Part shown: one piece after another, positions 10,965-21,200 of the stretch | Layout of the letters: every line of letters begins with the position of its first letter | Numbering within the stretch: position 1 is the stretch's first letter | Assembly (NCBI RefSeq): GCF_947179165.1 | Contig: NC_077246.1 | Location: 70,466,421-70,530,420, forward strand | DNA length: 64,000 nucleotides | Source: Solanum dulcamara | Taxonomy: Eukaryota > Streptophyta > Magnoliopsida > Solanales > Solanaceae | Direction: 5' to 3' | Notes under the pieces: generated by a model | The model's database searches: none | Told to the model about the DNA's origin: nothing | What the model saw: the letters and a program-made list of their open reading frames with translations, nothing else | Made by a program: the position numbers and the translations under genes

Positions 10965-11568
10965 GATATAGATTTACTATATCCAATCTTGATGATCACC
11001 AACACAAAGCTAGCTAGCTAGATCAATATTATTGCAAGCTATTACTCCATCTGATAAGAGAGAACACTCGTTTCGTCCATTCTTTCTCCTAGGTAGTGAG
11101 TGAATAAATACAAATAAACTTTATAATAGTGTAGAAAATTAGATGAAGCAACTACTATAGAGTGGGACACGAAGTCCCACGTGAGAGATAAATGATAACT
11201 GGTGGAGAGGGGATTAGAGTAGATTTTGTATGTGACTATTTCTGCCTCCTCCATGTGATAAGTGGGACCATTAGTGCCATTAAATTATTATCATCAGCAT
11301 CAATAAACCAAAAATAGACATTATATTATAATCTATGTGTCGTTCTCTTATTGTATTAAATTATCTACTCACATATTACAAACCAATTGAATGAAGACAC
11401 GTATGTCTGATTGATCAAATATTTTGGTTTCATTATTAATACATTTGCTTAAATCATATTTCTAAACTTGTAAACTTCTACATGCATGATGTTGTTTGGA
11501 AATATGTGATTACTTATCACCGGAAAAGAACCATATATATATGACCCACAACAATTGCAACCTTATTT

Positions 11569-11709
11569 CACTACTTAAAAAAAAAAAATTAGCTACAAAC
11601 TTCATCGTTAATTCGTTGAGCTAGCAGAATGTGCTAAATAGAATTATTGACAATTTTTATTATTTAGCTATGAAATTTATTCATTGTTAAATTTAATTTT
11701 TTTTAGTGG
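11569..11709. mobile_element. CACTA-like MITE
   Basis: Begins CACTACTTAAAAAAA and ends TTTTTTTTAGTGG. It is related in sequence and orientation to the MITE at 4154-4328, yet sits at a different site, near the outer edge of the right arm. It is therefore an independent insertion. Confidence 0.5.
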
Positions 11710-12809
11710 ATATAAATAGTGTAATTAGTTTGTTACAACTATTCAACTTTATGGGTCATCGGAAAATTTTCGAAGGTCAATAGAATATTCAATATTTTAA
11801 AATTCATTCGATCAATGATGGATAGATTTTTGTCTGATCCATGATGTACGTGAGTTTAATCTACACATTGCTTGTTGTGTTGTTTTAACCATTAGATCAT
11901 AGCCCTTTTGGCTAGTAGATTAGCCAATAAAAGTGTAGTAGACTATATTTTCCAGTGAAGGTCGAGGAAAATATGAAATTACTTCTAACTCTGATTGCCA
12001 ACTCAGGACTATATTATCTCCTTCGTTTTAAAATATTTATCATGTTTTACTTTATTAAAGTCAATTTAATTAATTATCAGAGCTAAATTAAATTAAATTG
12101 ATTCAATATTTTAAAATTAACTGGGAAAAAAAGAAGCATATCTTTCAACACATTCTCAAATTAAGTGATTGTGTGTTGTAATGCTTTCACTAGTCTAGAA
12201 AGATCTAGTCTTGTGGGGGTACATTAGTCATTTCAAAGAATCTTACTGGATCTGCTTATTCACTTTTGATAAAGTGAGTTAGCGCCAGATTCCTTTTGAG
12301 CATCTTATGGATCATTGATTGTTTAGCAAATAATCATATGGCTCAAAGCATGCCCTATAAAGATAAGGATTTTGCTTTCTAATGTTAGCTCAATGGCGGA
12401 ATCAGAATTTTTTATTATGAAGTTTAGAATATAAAAAATAAATATACGAAGAAGATAAAAGAGTTTAATATCTATTATATAAATATATATTAAAATAATT
12501 TTAATCATATATGAACAGTATAAATTTTCGCCTGTAATTGCTCAGATCATATATATTTAATAAAAATTCACTAAATTATCAATAAACCTTTGTACTACTT
12601 TATACGTGTAGGGATTCATAAATTTCAAATCTTTTGTCGACCTCTGGAGGTTGGTGTTCTTTCACATCTACTGTTGTTATGTAGGGTGTTATAATATGCG
12701 GAGTTCATAGAAATTCAAAGCAATGTAGGGGGTAATCTACGGAGTTCACAGAAATTCAATAGCTTTTAGCACGCACACAAACCCCATACATATAATTATT
12801 ACCACTTGT

Positions 12810-13050
12810 TTACTCTCTTATACTATCTTCTTTTTCAAGTTTAGTTTTAATGTTGTTTCTTAGTTTTCTTTGCTTCGATTATTATATTGCTTGTTGCATG
12901 CTACTTTTTCTCTTCTATTGTTTCTTTTAGTATGATTTCTTGTACTACGGTATGTACTTTACATACTTGAATTTTGATACGTTACTTGAATTGAGAGTCT
13001 GTCGGAAATAGTCTTTATACCTTCACAAGTAGATAAGAATAAAACTACGT
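12810..13050 (+). mobile_element. LINE 3' tail fragment
   Basis: Contains the succession 'TTGCTTCGATTATTATATTG', 'CTTCTATTGTTTC', and 'GTCTGTCGGAAATAG' with a downstream 'CTTCACAAG'. These are the 3' ends seen on other LINE remnants in this window, such as 16860-17095 and 29200-29370. No coding part is retained. Confidence 0.5.
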
Positions 13051-13984
13051 GTACACATGTGCATATGAATACCATTTTTTGCTTTCATCATGAGCAATAC
13101 AAAGATAGGTGATGAGAAGATTGGGTAAGAGGATATAGGGAATAAATTATATGTGGTTCTTGCATGATTAATTTGTACGATATATCCCTTAGAAATTTAA
13201 CATTTCAGTATCAGCCATATATATTAGTCTTCAAAAGCATTATGAAGTACAAGAATAAAACACATAATCACAAACCCTAGCTTATATTCCACATTTTCTG
13301 CCAAGTCAGCCACAAAGAGATCACCATTGCAATATGACAATAATTTATTTAGTTTATACACATGTCACATGTGGATTGGCAAAAATAGTGATAAGGGAAA
13401 TTAGTTCTTGTGTGCTTGAATTTCTCAAAAAGATATAAGTTATACCACTCGATAAATAGAGACGGAATCAAAATGTTTATTGTGAAAAATGAAATATATA
13501 TAATGAAGTAAACATGTATAACAAAAAATCAAGATAATCTAATATACAATATATACATAATTCTAACAAAATATTTTTCTTTCTACCGAACACACTCTAT
13601 ATTATTAATGTAATTACTAATTCTACTTAACATGAATTAATTGAAGTTTGAAGAAAATAAAAGAGTACGTACTTCAAGTTGAAATTAAAAAACAAACAAA
13701 AAAAGATATTTATTTATTTGTGTTTGAACATGAATTTTACTCAATTTTTTTGTTTTGGAAATTTTGTAAAACGTAAACTATTATTTCACCTAAAAATTCC
13801 TCAAAACAGTTTTCCAAATTTTCTATATTCTCCATTTCAAATTTGAAGTTAAAATAACGGTAACGTAAAACAACTCCATATTTGAATTTCTTTATCAAAT
13901 ATTTGAAATAATATCTATGGCCTATCTTCAATGGCATATAGTTAAACTTTTTTATGACAGTCATTTTATATTATAAATCACTAT

Positions 13985-14385
13985 AACAATCATGTTTTCG
14001 GTGAAATTGTTCTTTCATCATGTTATGTTATATTATATGTCCTCTATAATAATATTTTGTTATAGTAGAAAAAAAATATCAAAAGAAATGACTTCGTTAC
14101 ACAGAGATTTTATTGTATATCAAAATTCATTGAGTTTGAATATGATATTCCGTGAAAACACATTATATGTGTTATATTATATGTTCTCTATAACAACAAT
14201 TTGATATATTAGACAAATTTTTTTAGAAGAAATAACTTTGTTATAAAGAGATTTAACTATATATCAAAGTTCATTGAATCTGAATATGATATTATGTGAA
14301 AACACATTATATGTTTTCTATAACAACATTTTGCTATTAGACAAAAAAAATATCTAAAGAAATAATTTCGTTATGAAAAGATTTT
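13985..14385. repeat. three tandem copies of a 130-145 bp unit
   Basis: Blocks beginning near 14034, 14177 and 14308 each carry 'ATATGTYYTCTATAA', then 'AAGAAAT', then (in the first two) a 'TTCATTGA' segment and 'GTGAAAACACATTATATG'. The copies have diverged. The array abuts the tRNA-His gene. Confidence 0.7.
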
Positions 14386-14421
14386 CCACTCAAAAGTGAA
14401 GTAATAAAAGGAATACTTTTC

Positions 14422-14426
14422 AAAAA
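14422..14426 (-). terminator. RNA polymerase III terminator of tRNA-His
   Basis: On the minus strand a run of five T follows the tRNA 3' end within about ten bases, the usual Pol III stop signal. Confidence 0.65.
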
Positions 14427-14433
14427 TAGAATT

Positions 14434-14504
14434 GTGGCTGCTGGGATTCGAGCCCAGGTCTCCACGGCCACAACGTGGAATTCTCACCACTAAACTACAG
14501 CCAC
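14434..14504 (-). tRNA. tRNA-His (GTG)
   Basis: Read on the minus strand, a 71-base cloverleaf: acceptor GTGGCTG pairs with CAGCCAC; D-arm 'TAGTTTAGTGGTGAGAA'; anticodon stem CCACG/CGTGG with loop TTGTGGC, giving anticodon GTG; T-arm 'CTGGGCTCGAATCCCAG' with the TTCGAAT-type loop written GCTCGAATC. Internal A and B boxes are intact, there is no intron and no encoded CCA. In the nuclear pathway the extra G at position -1 is added after transcription. A stretch of this region read as protein on the plus strand is not coding. Confidence 0.96.
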
Positions 14505-14530
14505 TTGATGTTCTAGTTAGCAATTATGCA

Positions 14531-14774
14531 CTATTCCTTTCCTTTTTTACTTATCACGTTTTCCCTTTCGAGAGTCAAACTATTTGGATTTTGACCAACA
14601 TTTTAAGATGTATTTTTTTATCATACTAATATGAGAATAATTTCCACTTACAATAATTTTCGTATAGTTTTCAAATTCAAAATATTGAACTACTCTACTT
14701 CAATCTAGCTACGATGATTAGTTAAATTAACTCTCCTAAAGCAAAATGTGACAAGTAAAAGGGAACGGAGGGAG
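14531..14774. mobile_element. Stowaway-type MITE
   Basis: Left end CTATTCCTTTCCTTTTTTAC, right end GTAAAAGGGAACGGAGGGAG followed by TA. The interior includes 'GAGAGTCAAACTATTTGG' and 'TTTTAAGATGTATTTTTT', characteristic of a very common Stowaway family in Solanaceae. The left terminus is degenerate. Confidence 0.72.
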
Positions 14775-14910
14775 TATAATTCAAACGACTTCTCTTAAAA
14801 GTGTAGGTACCAAAATATTTTTTTTTGTTTTGAAGGTTGTGAATCTAATGGTTACGTTTAAGTATTTAAGCTCTCATATTAGGGTTGGCTCCTTGTAGTC
14901 CTTTCTTTAA

Positions 14911-15102
14911 CACCACTCGTGGATATATAGAAACTGGACTGTCTCACGACGTTTTCAACTCAAATGATCACTTACCACTTGAATCGGCAAACAATAAAAT
15001 TCTTGGGACTTTCTTCAGCCCAAAAATGTGATGAGTTGACATCGAAGTGCCAAACGACCCCATCGACAAACGCTCTTGAGAGTCATCGGCCTAGTATTCC
15101 TT
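14911..15102 (-). pseudogene. degraded organellar large-subunit rRNA fragment (NUMT-like)
   Basis: On the plus strand this is the complement of a bacterial-type LSU rRNA, from 'GGACTGTCTCACGACGTT' through 'CTTGGGACTTTCTTCAGCCC' and 'GACATCGAAGTGCCAAACGA' to 'CTCTTGAGAGTCATCGGCCT'. This is the peptidyl-transferase-centre side of domain V. The wording 'TTCTTCAGCC', 'TGTGATGAGT' and 'GAGAGTCATC' is closer to plant mitochondrial 26S than to plastid 23S as I remember them. Many substitutions and a changed segment at 14965-14995 show it is old and non-functional. Nuclear cytosolic 25S reads differently here. Confidence 0.72.
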
Positions 15103-16439
15103 GTGTAAAGGTTATTTGGATTAAAATGTGATGAATAATTGATTAGGTTCCTCCTCTATTATTTTGATTTCTCTTTCACGTGTTCATCGAGGTCCAATAA
15201 TTTGTTCATTACTAAGCCACATCATAACTCATATTATTTGAACTCTTCAAAAATATTAACAAATGTCGAATATGCATCGAATCCTAAAAATAATGCATAT
15301 TTTTGGTGGATTCAACATGAACACGACGACATTTCTTACTAGATCATGCCAAATGGGATGACTAAGGCCTGACAGTTGCAGTAGCCCAAAAGTAATTGAT
15401 ATAGGACCTGATTGAATTTATTATTAAGAAAATTTCATATATATATAATAAACAAATTAGTTTATAATAAATATAGTCATGTTTTATATATATAAAAAAT
15501 AGCCAAAATCATAGAAATATACAGTGACTATACAATATAGCTTGCCAAAAGTAATGGAAAGTATACACTGACTAAACAATATAGATTACTTATATATGAG
15601 TTATACATTGAATATACATTATATACATAAAATATACATGAATATACATTGAATGTCCATTTTTTTGATAATTAAAATGACCGAATGACCATCTACCCCT
15701 TTATTTTTATTAGCTTAATACAAATTAATTTCTGGCCTTTATGAGGTAATGTCTAAATAGGTTCATTCGGCTTTAACATTATGTGATCCATTCTGTAGTG
15801 TAAAATAGAAATTCCATGTTTATTTTCCTCCTTTGGGAAAAATGATATCATAAATTACTCATGAAAACTATTTCAGTTTATTTAGTATTAACGAAGTTAC
15901 TCAAATTAAATCAATTGTATCCATAATAAAAAGTTATTATAATCAGAAAACTAAAGGGATAATTATATAAATATTTACTCAAGTTTGACTTTATGGTTTA
16001 TATCATAAAAGACAAATTAGTCGAATTACAACTTTTTATATTAGTAATAATCAGGTTAAGAGAATTGTTATAAGAAAATTTAAAAGGAAGGTTAAGCATA
16101 GTATCATGAACGACAAAGGAAATTAACGTTATGAACTTAAATTTGAGCAGAAGTTTATATATGTGCTTTTTATTGATATTGATCAAGAATCAATTATTTT
16201 TAGTCTTTTTTAATTATTTCTAGTCAGAGAAATTAAACGAATTTCGAGTTCTAGAAGCCATTTATACGCTTAGCCTTAAGCAAAAGAAATCTTGTTAGCC
16301 CTACCCTTGGATTGAAAGGAAGAACTATCCCTTTAATTAATTAAGTATTGGAGATTGACGATGTAGTTACACATTGTATTGGAATGGGTAGATGAAATTG
16401 AAGCTCACATCTTGCTTTTTGTGTGATAAGTATATGTCA
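15103..16439. other. intergenic, nothing recognised
   Basis: AT-rich sequence with short open frames that show no family features. The segment near 15430-15660 is a low-complexity run of 'TATACA'-type words. Confidence 0.45.
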
Positions 16440-17095
16440 CAAAACCTTAAAGGGAAGTTTCATAAAGTGGTGATCAGATCAACTATATCATATAGGACGA
16501 AATGTAGACAATCAAGAACTCGCACGTCCAAAAAGTGAGTGTTGCGGAAATATAGATATTGAGATGTATGTGTGTGCATACTAACAGAGATTTGATCAGA
16601 AATATGGAAGCTATTTGGGACAAGGTGAGAGTTACCTCTGTGGTGGATAAGATGAGGCAGAAAAGAGTAAAATGGTTCAAACATGTGAAGAAAAGATGCA
16701 TAGATACCCCATCAATGAGGTGTGATATATTGGCTATAATAAATATAAGGAGAAGTAGAGGTTGCCCGAAGAAGTCTTGGGGGAAGATGGTTAATTAGAC
16801 AGGACATAACCCTAGATGAGAATTATATTAAGGTAGAACATTAGTAGGAACTCGAGCATGATCTAGTTCTCTTATCATTATCAGTTGTTTCCATTGCTTT
16901 AGTTATTATATTGCTTGTTGTTGTTATTTGTTCTCTTCTTAGTTATTTTCAACATGACTTCTTCGATATTGTATTTGTTTTGACATACTTGTTTTTTGAT
17001 ATGCTTATTCGATATGAAGATCTATTAGAAATAACATCTCCATCTTCACAAGGTAGAAATTAAGTTGCATACATACACACCACTCTTCATAGACT
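16440..17095 (+). mobile_element. LINE fragment: reverse-transcriptase C-terminal end and 3' tail
   Basis: Frames read 'LKGKFHKVVIRSTISYRTKC' and then, after stops, 'DKMRQKRVKWFKHVKKR' and 'RSRGCPKKSWGKM'. These are the end of the reverse-transcriptase region of plant non-LTR elements ('KLKGKFYRVVVRPT...YG', 'RWFGHVKRR', 'RGRPKK'). Frameshifts and stops make it dead. The 3' untranslated tail follows up to about 17095. A second, opposite-strand piece of the same family is at 31817-32825. Confidence 0.72.
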
Positions 17096-17689
17096 TCTCT
17101 CGTAGAATTGCACTAAGTACGTTATTATTATAATATTAATTAATTTAATTTGAATAGCTTTATGGATACAAAACATAAATAACTTTTTAGTGATACATTA
17201 ATGACCATATGCCTTTAAAAGAAAATTACTGTAGCAAATCATTTTGAAAATGAAACACATAAGCTAAATCAACCAAAGTAAACTATCAAGTCCACAAAAG
17301 ACAGTCAAAATTTGCTTGCAACTTGCATTCAATGTTGAACCAAATCAGTAAGATATAATATAAAGTACATCTACGAGTGGATACATTAACGACCATACCT
17401 AAACGATTCGATTCTATGTAAATGATATCTATTGATTTAAAGTACAAACCATTATATTTTATGATTTAAAACAAAACATAATTCAATATTAGAAGGCACT
17501 TAGCAAAGATTTAAAATTTATGGGTCCAAGATTTTAATTTTTTATAAAGTTATTGAGTTCTAAATTAATGATTTCTATCTATTTAATGATTTTTAAAATA
17601 AAAATATATATTTTGGACTAAAGGTACGTAGTAAGTTCAGCCGAATCCGGCATCCAGGGGCATCTCCGCTCCTATCATTGAATAATGCT

Positions 17690-17985
17690 TTCTTCCATTT
17701 CTTGATCAAAAGTTTTGTGTTTGAGCCTTGAGTATGAAATCTTCGTTGTTAGGAAGTTCTTTATACCTTATATATAACTTCAAGATGAGAATCGAATTTA
17801 ATCGAGTTATAAAGCGAAAGTCGAATATCAGGTGAAAAAACAAAACAAAAACTCAACAGAGACAAAAACACACTAGGTGGTTTCTTTTTATTTGTTCTAA
17901 TTTTGGTAAAAATAATTACTTTATATCTGTTGATGGTGTCAGGTCTCTAGTAAAAGAATATAGGTGCGCACAAATGGACCCGAAC
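17690..17985 (+). mobile_element. probable tRNA-derived SINE fragment
   Basis: Contains a box-B-like 'GTGTTTGAGCCTT', a downstream 'CACTAGGTGGTTTCTTTT' and 'GGTGCGCACAAATGGACCCG' followed by 'AACACCGCCATTAT'. This order matches the 3' half of the SINEs at 30700-30925 (minus) and 19580-20098. The 5' part is poorly preserved. Confidence 0.4.
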
Positions 17986-18204
17986 ACCGCCATTATAATA
18001 TATATTTTTTGTTCAATAACACAAAACTATATAATATGAAATAATTGTCACACCTAACTTTGAACCAAAGAGACCCCCTTTGTGAATATCTGAGCTTTCA
18101 AATCTGTGTCACTGTCCACCCCACCTTCCACCCCCCACACTCCAACCCTAAATTGTTGATCCAAATCAACCATATTCCAATTTCCACAAAAATCCCCAAT
18201 TGCC

Positions 18205-21200
18205 ATGTCTCTCTTTCTCAAACAAATCCTCCTCTTTTCTCTTCCCCTAATTTTCCTCTTTTGTCTCCTCCTCCCACTTCACCATTTCCATAGCCATACC
18301 CATACCCAAACTCATTTTCCTCACAACCCCACTTTCTCAAACCCCTATTCACCACCACCAAGAATAGCTTACTTCATCACTGGTACTAAAAATGATGGAC
18401 CAAGAATCTTTAGGCTACTTCAAGCTGTGTACCATCCAAGAAACTGCTATTTACTTCATCTTGATCAATTTGCTTCACCAAAACAGAGACTTCAGCTTGC
18501 TTTGCAAGTGAGTTCTGTTGATGTGCTTGTTGCAGCTGAAAATGTGAATGTTATTGAGAAAGCTGATGCTGTTAATGAAGAAGGGTCTTCTCCTTTGGGT
18601 TTGGTGCTTCATGGTGCTGCTGTTTTGTTGAAGTGGAAGAAGGATTGGGATTGGTTTGTGAATCTTGATGCCTCTGATTATCCCATCATTCCCCAAGATG
18701 GTGAGTTACTTTTCTTGTTTTGTTGCTTAAGATTGATTTTGTTAAGATTTTGATAGATTGGGTGCAGTCTATTTTATATAGTTCAAACTTAAAGTAGTGA
18801 TTTTTATTTGTGTGTGTGTGGGGGAGGGGGGGGGGGAGGGGGGGGGGTCTAATGTTTGGTTTGGAGATTTTTGAGCTGAATTGGAACTTGCTAAAGTTCA
18901 ATCCAGTTATTTATTGGCTTGACTAGGCAGGACACTGAGTTAGCAAATTTCATGAACATTTTAGGAGTAGTTGTTGTTTAAATCTTGATAGGTTGGGTGC
19001 AGGCTATTTTATATAGCTCAAGCTGAAAGTAGTGATTTTTATTGCAGCTGCTGAGAAACAATTATAAGCTAACAGTTCCAAAGGGGGTTGGGGTGGAGTG
19101 GGGAAGGCCTTTCTACTGTTTGATTTTGTGATTTTGAGCTGAGTTGGAACTTGCTAAAGTTTCAAATCAGTTATTTGTTGTAGGCTTGATTAGGCAGAGC
19201 CAGTGGTGGAGCCAGGATTTTCAATAAGCCCGTCGACCCTACGTACCTCCTCCCCTGGACAGAGCATAGGTTAGCAAATTTAATGAGCATTTTGAAGTTA
19301 ATATAAAGATGGTCAAGCTTGTTGAATCCATCTAGTGTTATTGTCTTTCAAGGGAATAACATCAATCAATCAACTAAAGCCTCGATCCAAATTTAATTGG
19401 GTTTGGCGATGTGAATTCTGTTTACTCATTTGCTCTATATTCAGAGTTATTTCAATTCACTACTAAAAAATTATGTCTTTTAAGGCGAATTGGAGGTTCT
19501 CTAAATCTCACACTACTTCCAACACGGGCGTACAAATCTCTGACAGTCTGACCAGTATAAAAAGACTAATGTAAGCATCGGAACTAATGTAAGTGTGGCC
19601 TAGTGATTAATGGAATGAGATTAAAACCTAGGAAACCAAGGTTCAATTCCATTTTAGGCAAAATAAAATAAAATAGGTGATTTTGAGATTAAGTGCCTGT
19701 TTGGCTTAACTTATTTTAAGCAGCTTATAAGTTGAAACAACTTATTAGCTAAAAAAAAAGTTGAGGTAGCCCAACTTATTTTTTTTAGATTATAAGTTGT
19801 TTTCAGCTTATAAGTTGCTTTAGATAAGCTAAGCCAAACAGATCCAATTATTTTTTTGGGCTTATTTTAAGCACAAAATGGCTTTAAATTGGCCAACCAA
19901 ACACTCAAAAAAGCTGAAAATAACTTATAAGCAACTTATAAGCCAATCCAAACGGGCTCTAAAACCATGTAAGATCAAGCTTCGGTTCCAGCTTAGACAA
20001 AAAAACTCTTACCTGCCTAACTCTTGTGGTGCACAGACTTAATAATAGTCGAGGTGCACATAAGCTGGCTAGAACGCCACCTTTATCAAAGATAAACAAA
20101 AAGACCAAGGATGCCATTAAGTATATAATACATTTCTTGCATGCAGTGACTACTCTCAAACTCTTTAGTTGTACTTCAAGGGAGTGAAGCAAAGAGAAAA
20201 GGCATAGACAACATTAAGTGTATAACTATTTCTAACTGATGAAGCATAGTTGTTTCGAGGTTCTGGATTCCATGTAAGGTTAAGTTGCATTTATTGATCT
20301 CAAGGGAGTAAATGCAAAAAGAAAAGTATACCTTATGTATTTATCAAAAAAGAAGGGAAAAAATCTATCCTATTATGGTATAATCCATTTGGTACTACAC
20401 GGTCAGTGATGATTCATATAGCCAACTTTGACTTGCTTGGGGTTGCCGCATGGTTGTTGGTGTTGTTGTTGTTTGTAAGACATAATCCATTTCTGTCTCG
20501 TGGGGATTGATCTAAGGCTAATAATTTGCTCCTATATACTGTATTCAGCATTTTTGCTTATGGAAGGGTGAAACTTACTTTCTAGCAATAGCCACAACTA
20601 AGGATGCAGTAAGTTGCTAAGACTCTAGCTTGGCCCCAAATCATCCATTTTCCATGCTAAAGTTAGTTACGATAATGTATACCTGCACCAAATAAGAAAA
20701 GTAGAGTACTGATTCTTAAGAATGGAAGAGTCCTCTACTGGTCTCATCACTAAGCAAGGTGTCTCAAGTGTTAAAATGCCATAATCTCTTCTTTAATTTT
20801 GTTATATATTTTACCTATAAAAAATGTCATAAATCTCTTCCTAGTAGAGTCATTAGTCCATCTAAGTATTATCAATTACATAGAGAGTATCCTTTTAAGG
20901 TCATTAATGCTTCCTTGTCATTTCGCATAGATTAATCAAACTTTAGTTCCAAACTTGTTTTATAACTCCTTACGATATTCACGCACACACACACAAAAAA
21001 ACGAAAATGTATGCATAGTGCATATTATTCTGGTTTCACCCCATCTCATGAGATGTGGATTGGAACTTGTGCCCCTGAAGTTATCTCTCAGAAGCGTGCC
21101 ATTTGCCTTGGGACTCGTTCTTTTGCTTGCCTTACCCAAAATTCTTGTTAAACTTAAAATCGAGGTTTCTTTTGTTGCTCTGAACTTCAAAATATTTACT

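Larger units (their letters stand above)
8630..11540 (-). repeat. right arm of the large inverted duplication
   Basis: Reverse-complement partner of 3960-6500. It is longer than the left arm because it carries a TRIM-like insertion (8694-9041) and a MITE in intron 2 of the gene (10088-10336). The left arm carries a different MITE instead. Confidence 0.85.
11541..14433. other. intergenic with repeat debris
   Basis: Holds a second CACTA-like MITE (about 11569-11709), a LINE 3' tail (about 12810-13050) and a triplicated block (13985-14385). No protein gene is supported; the short open frames lack any family signature. Confidence 0.45.

Noticed and set aside
11042..11254. 70-codon minus-strand frame just upstream of copy B, starting 'MEEAEIVTYKIYSN'
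   Set aside because: The same region in the other arm does not keep the frame, and the family exon 1 is found downstream at 10964-10926. It is upstream, non-coding sequence.
14432..14629. 65-codon plus-strand frame with 'GFEPRSPRPQRGILTT'
   Set aside because: It is the antisense of the tRNA-His gene; similar spurious proteins are common at tRNA loci.
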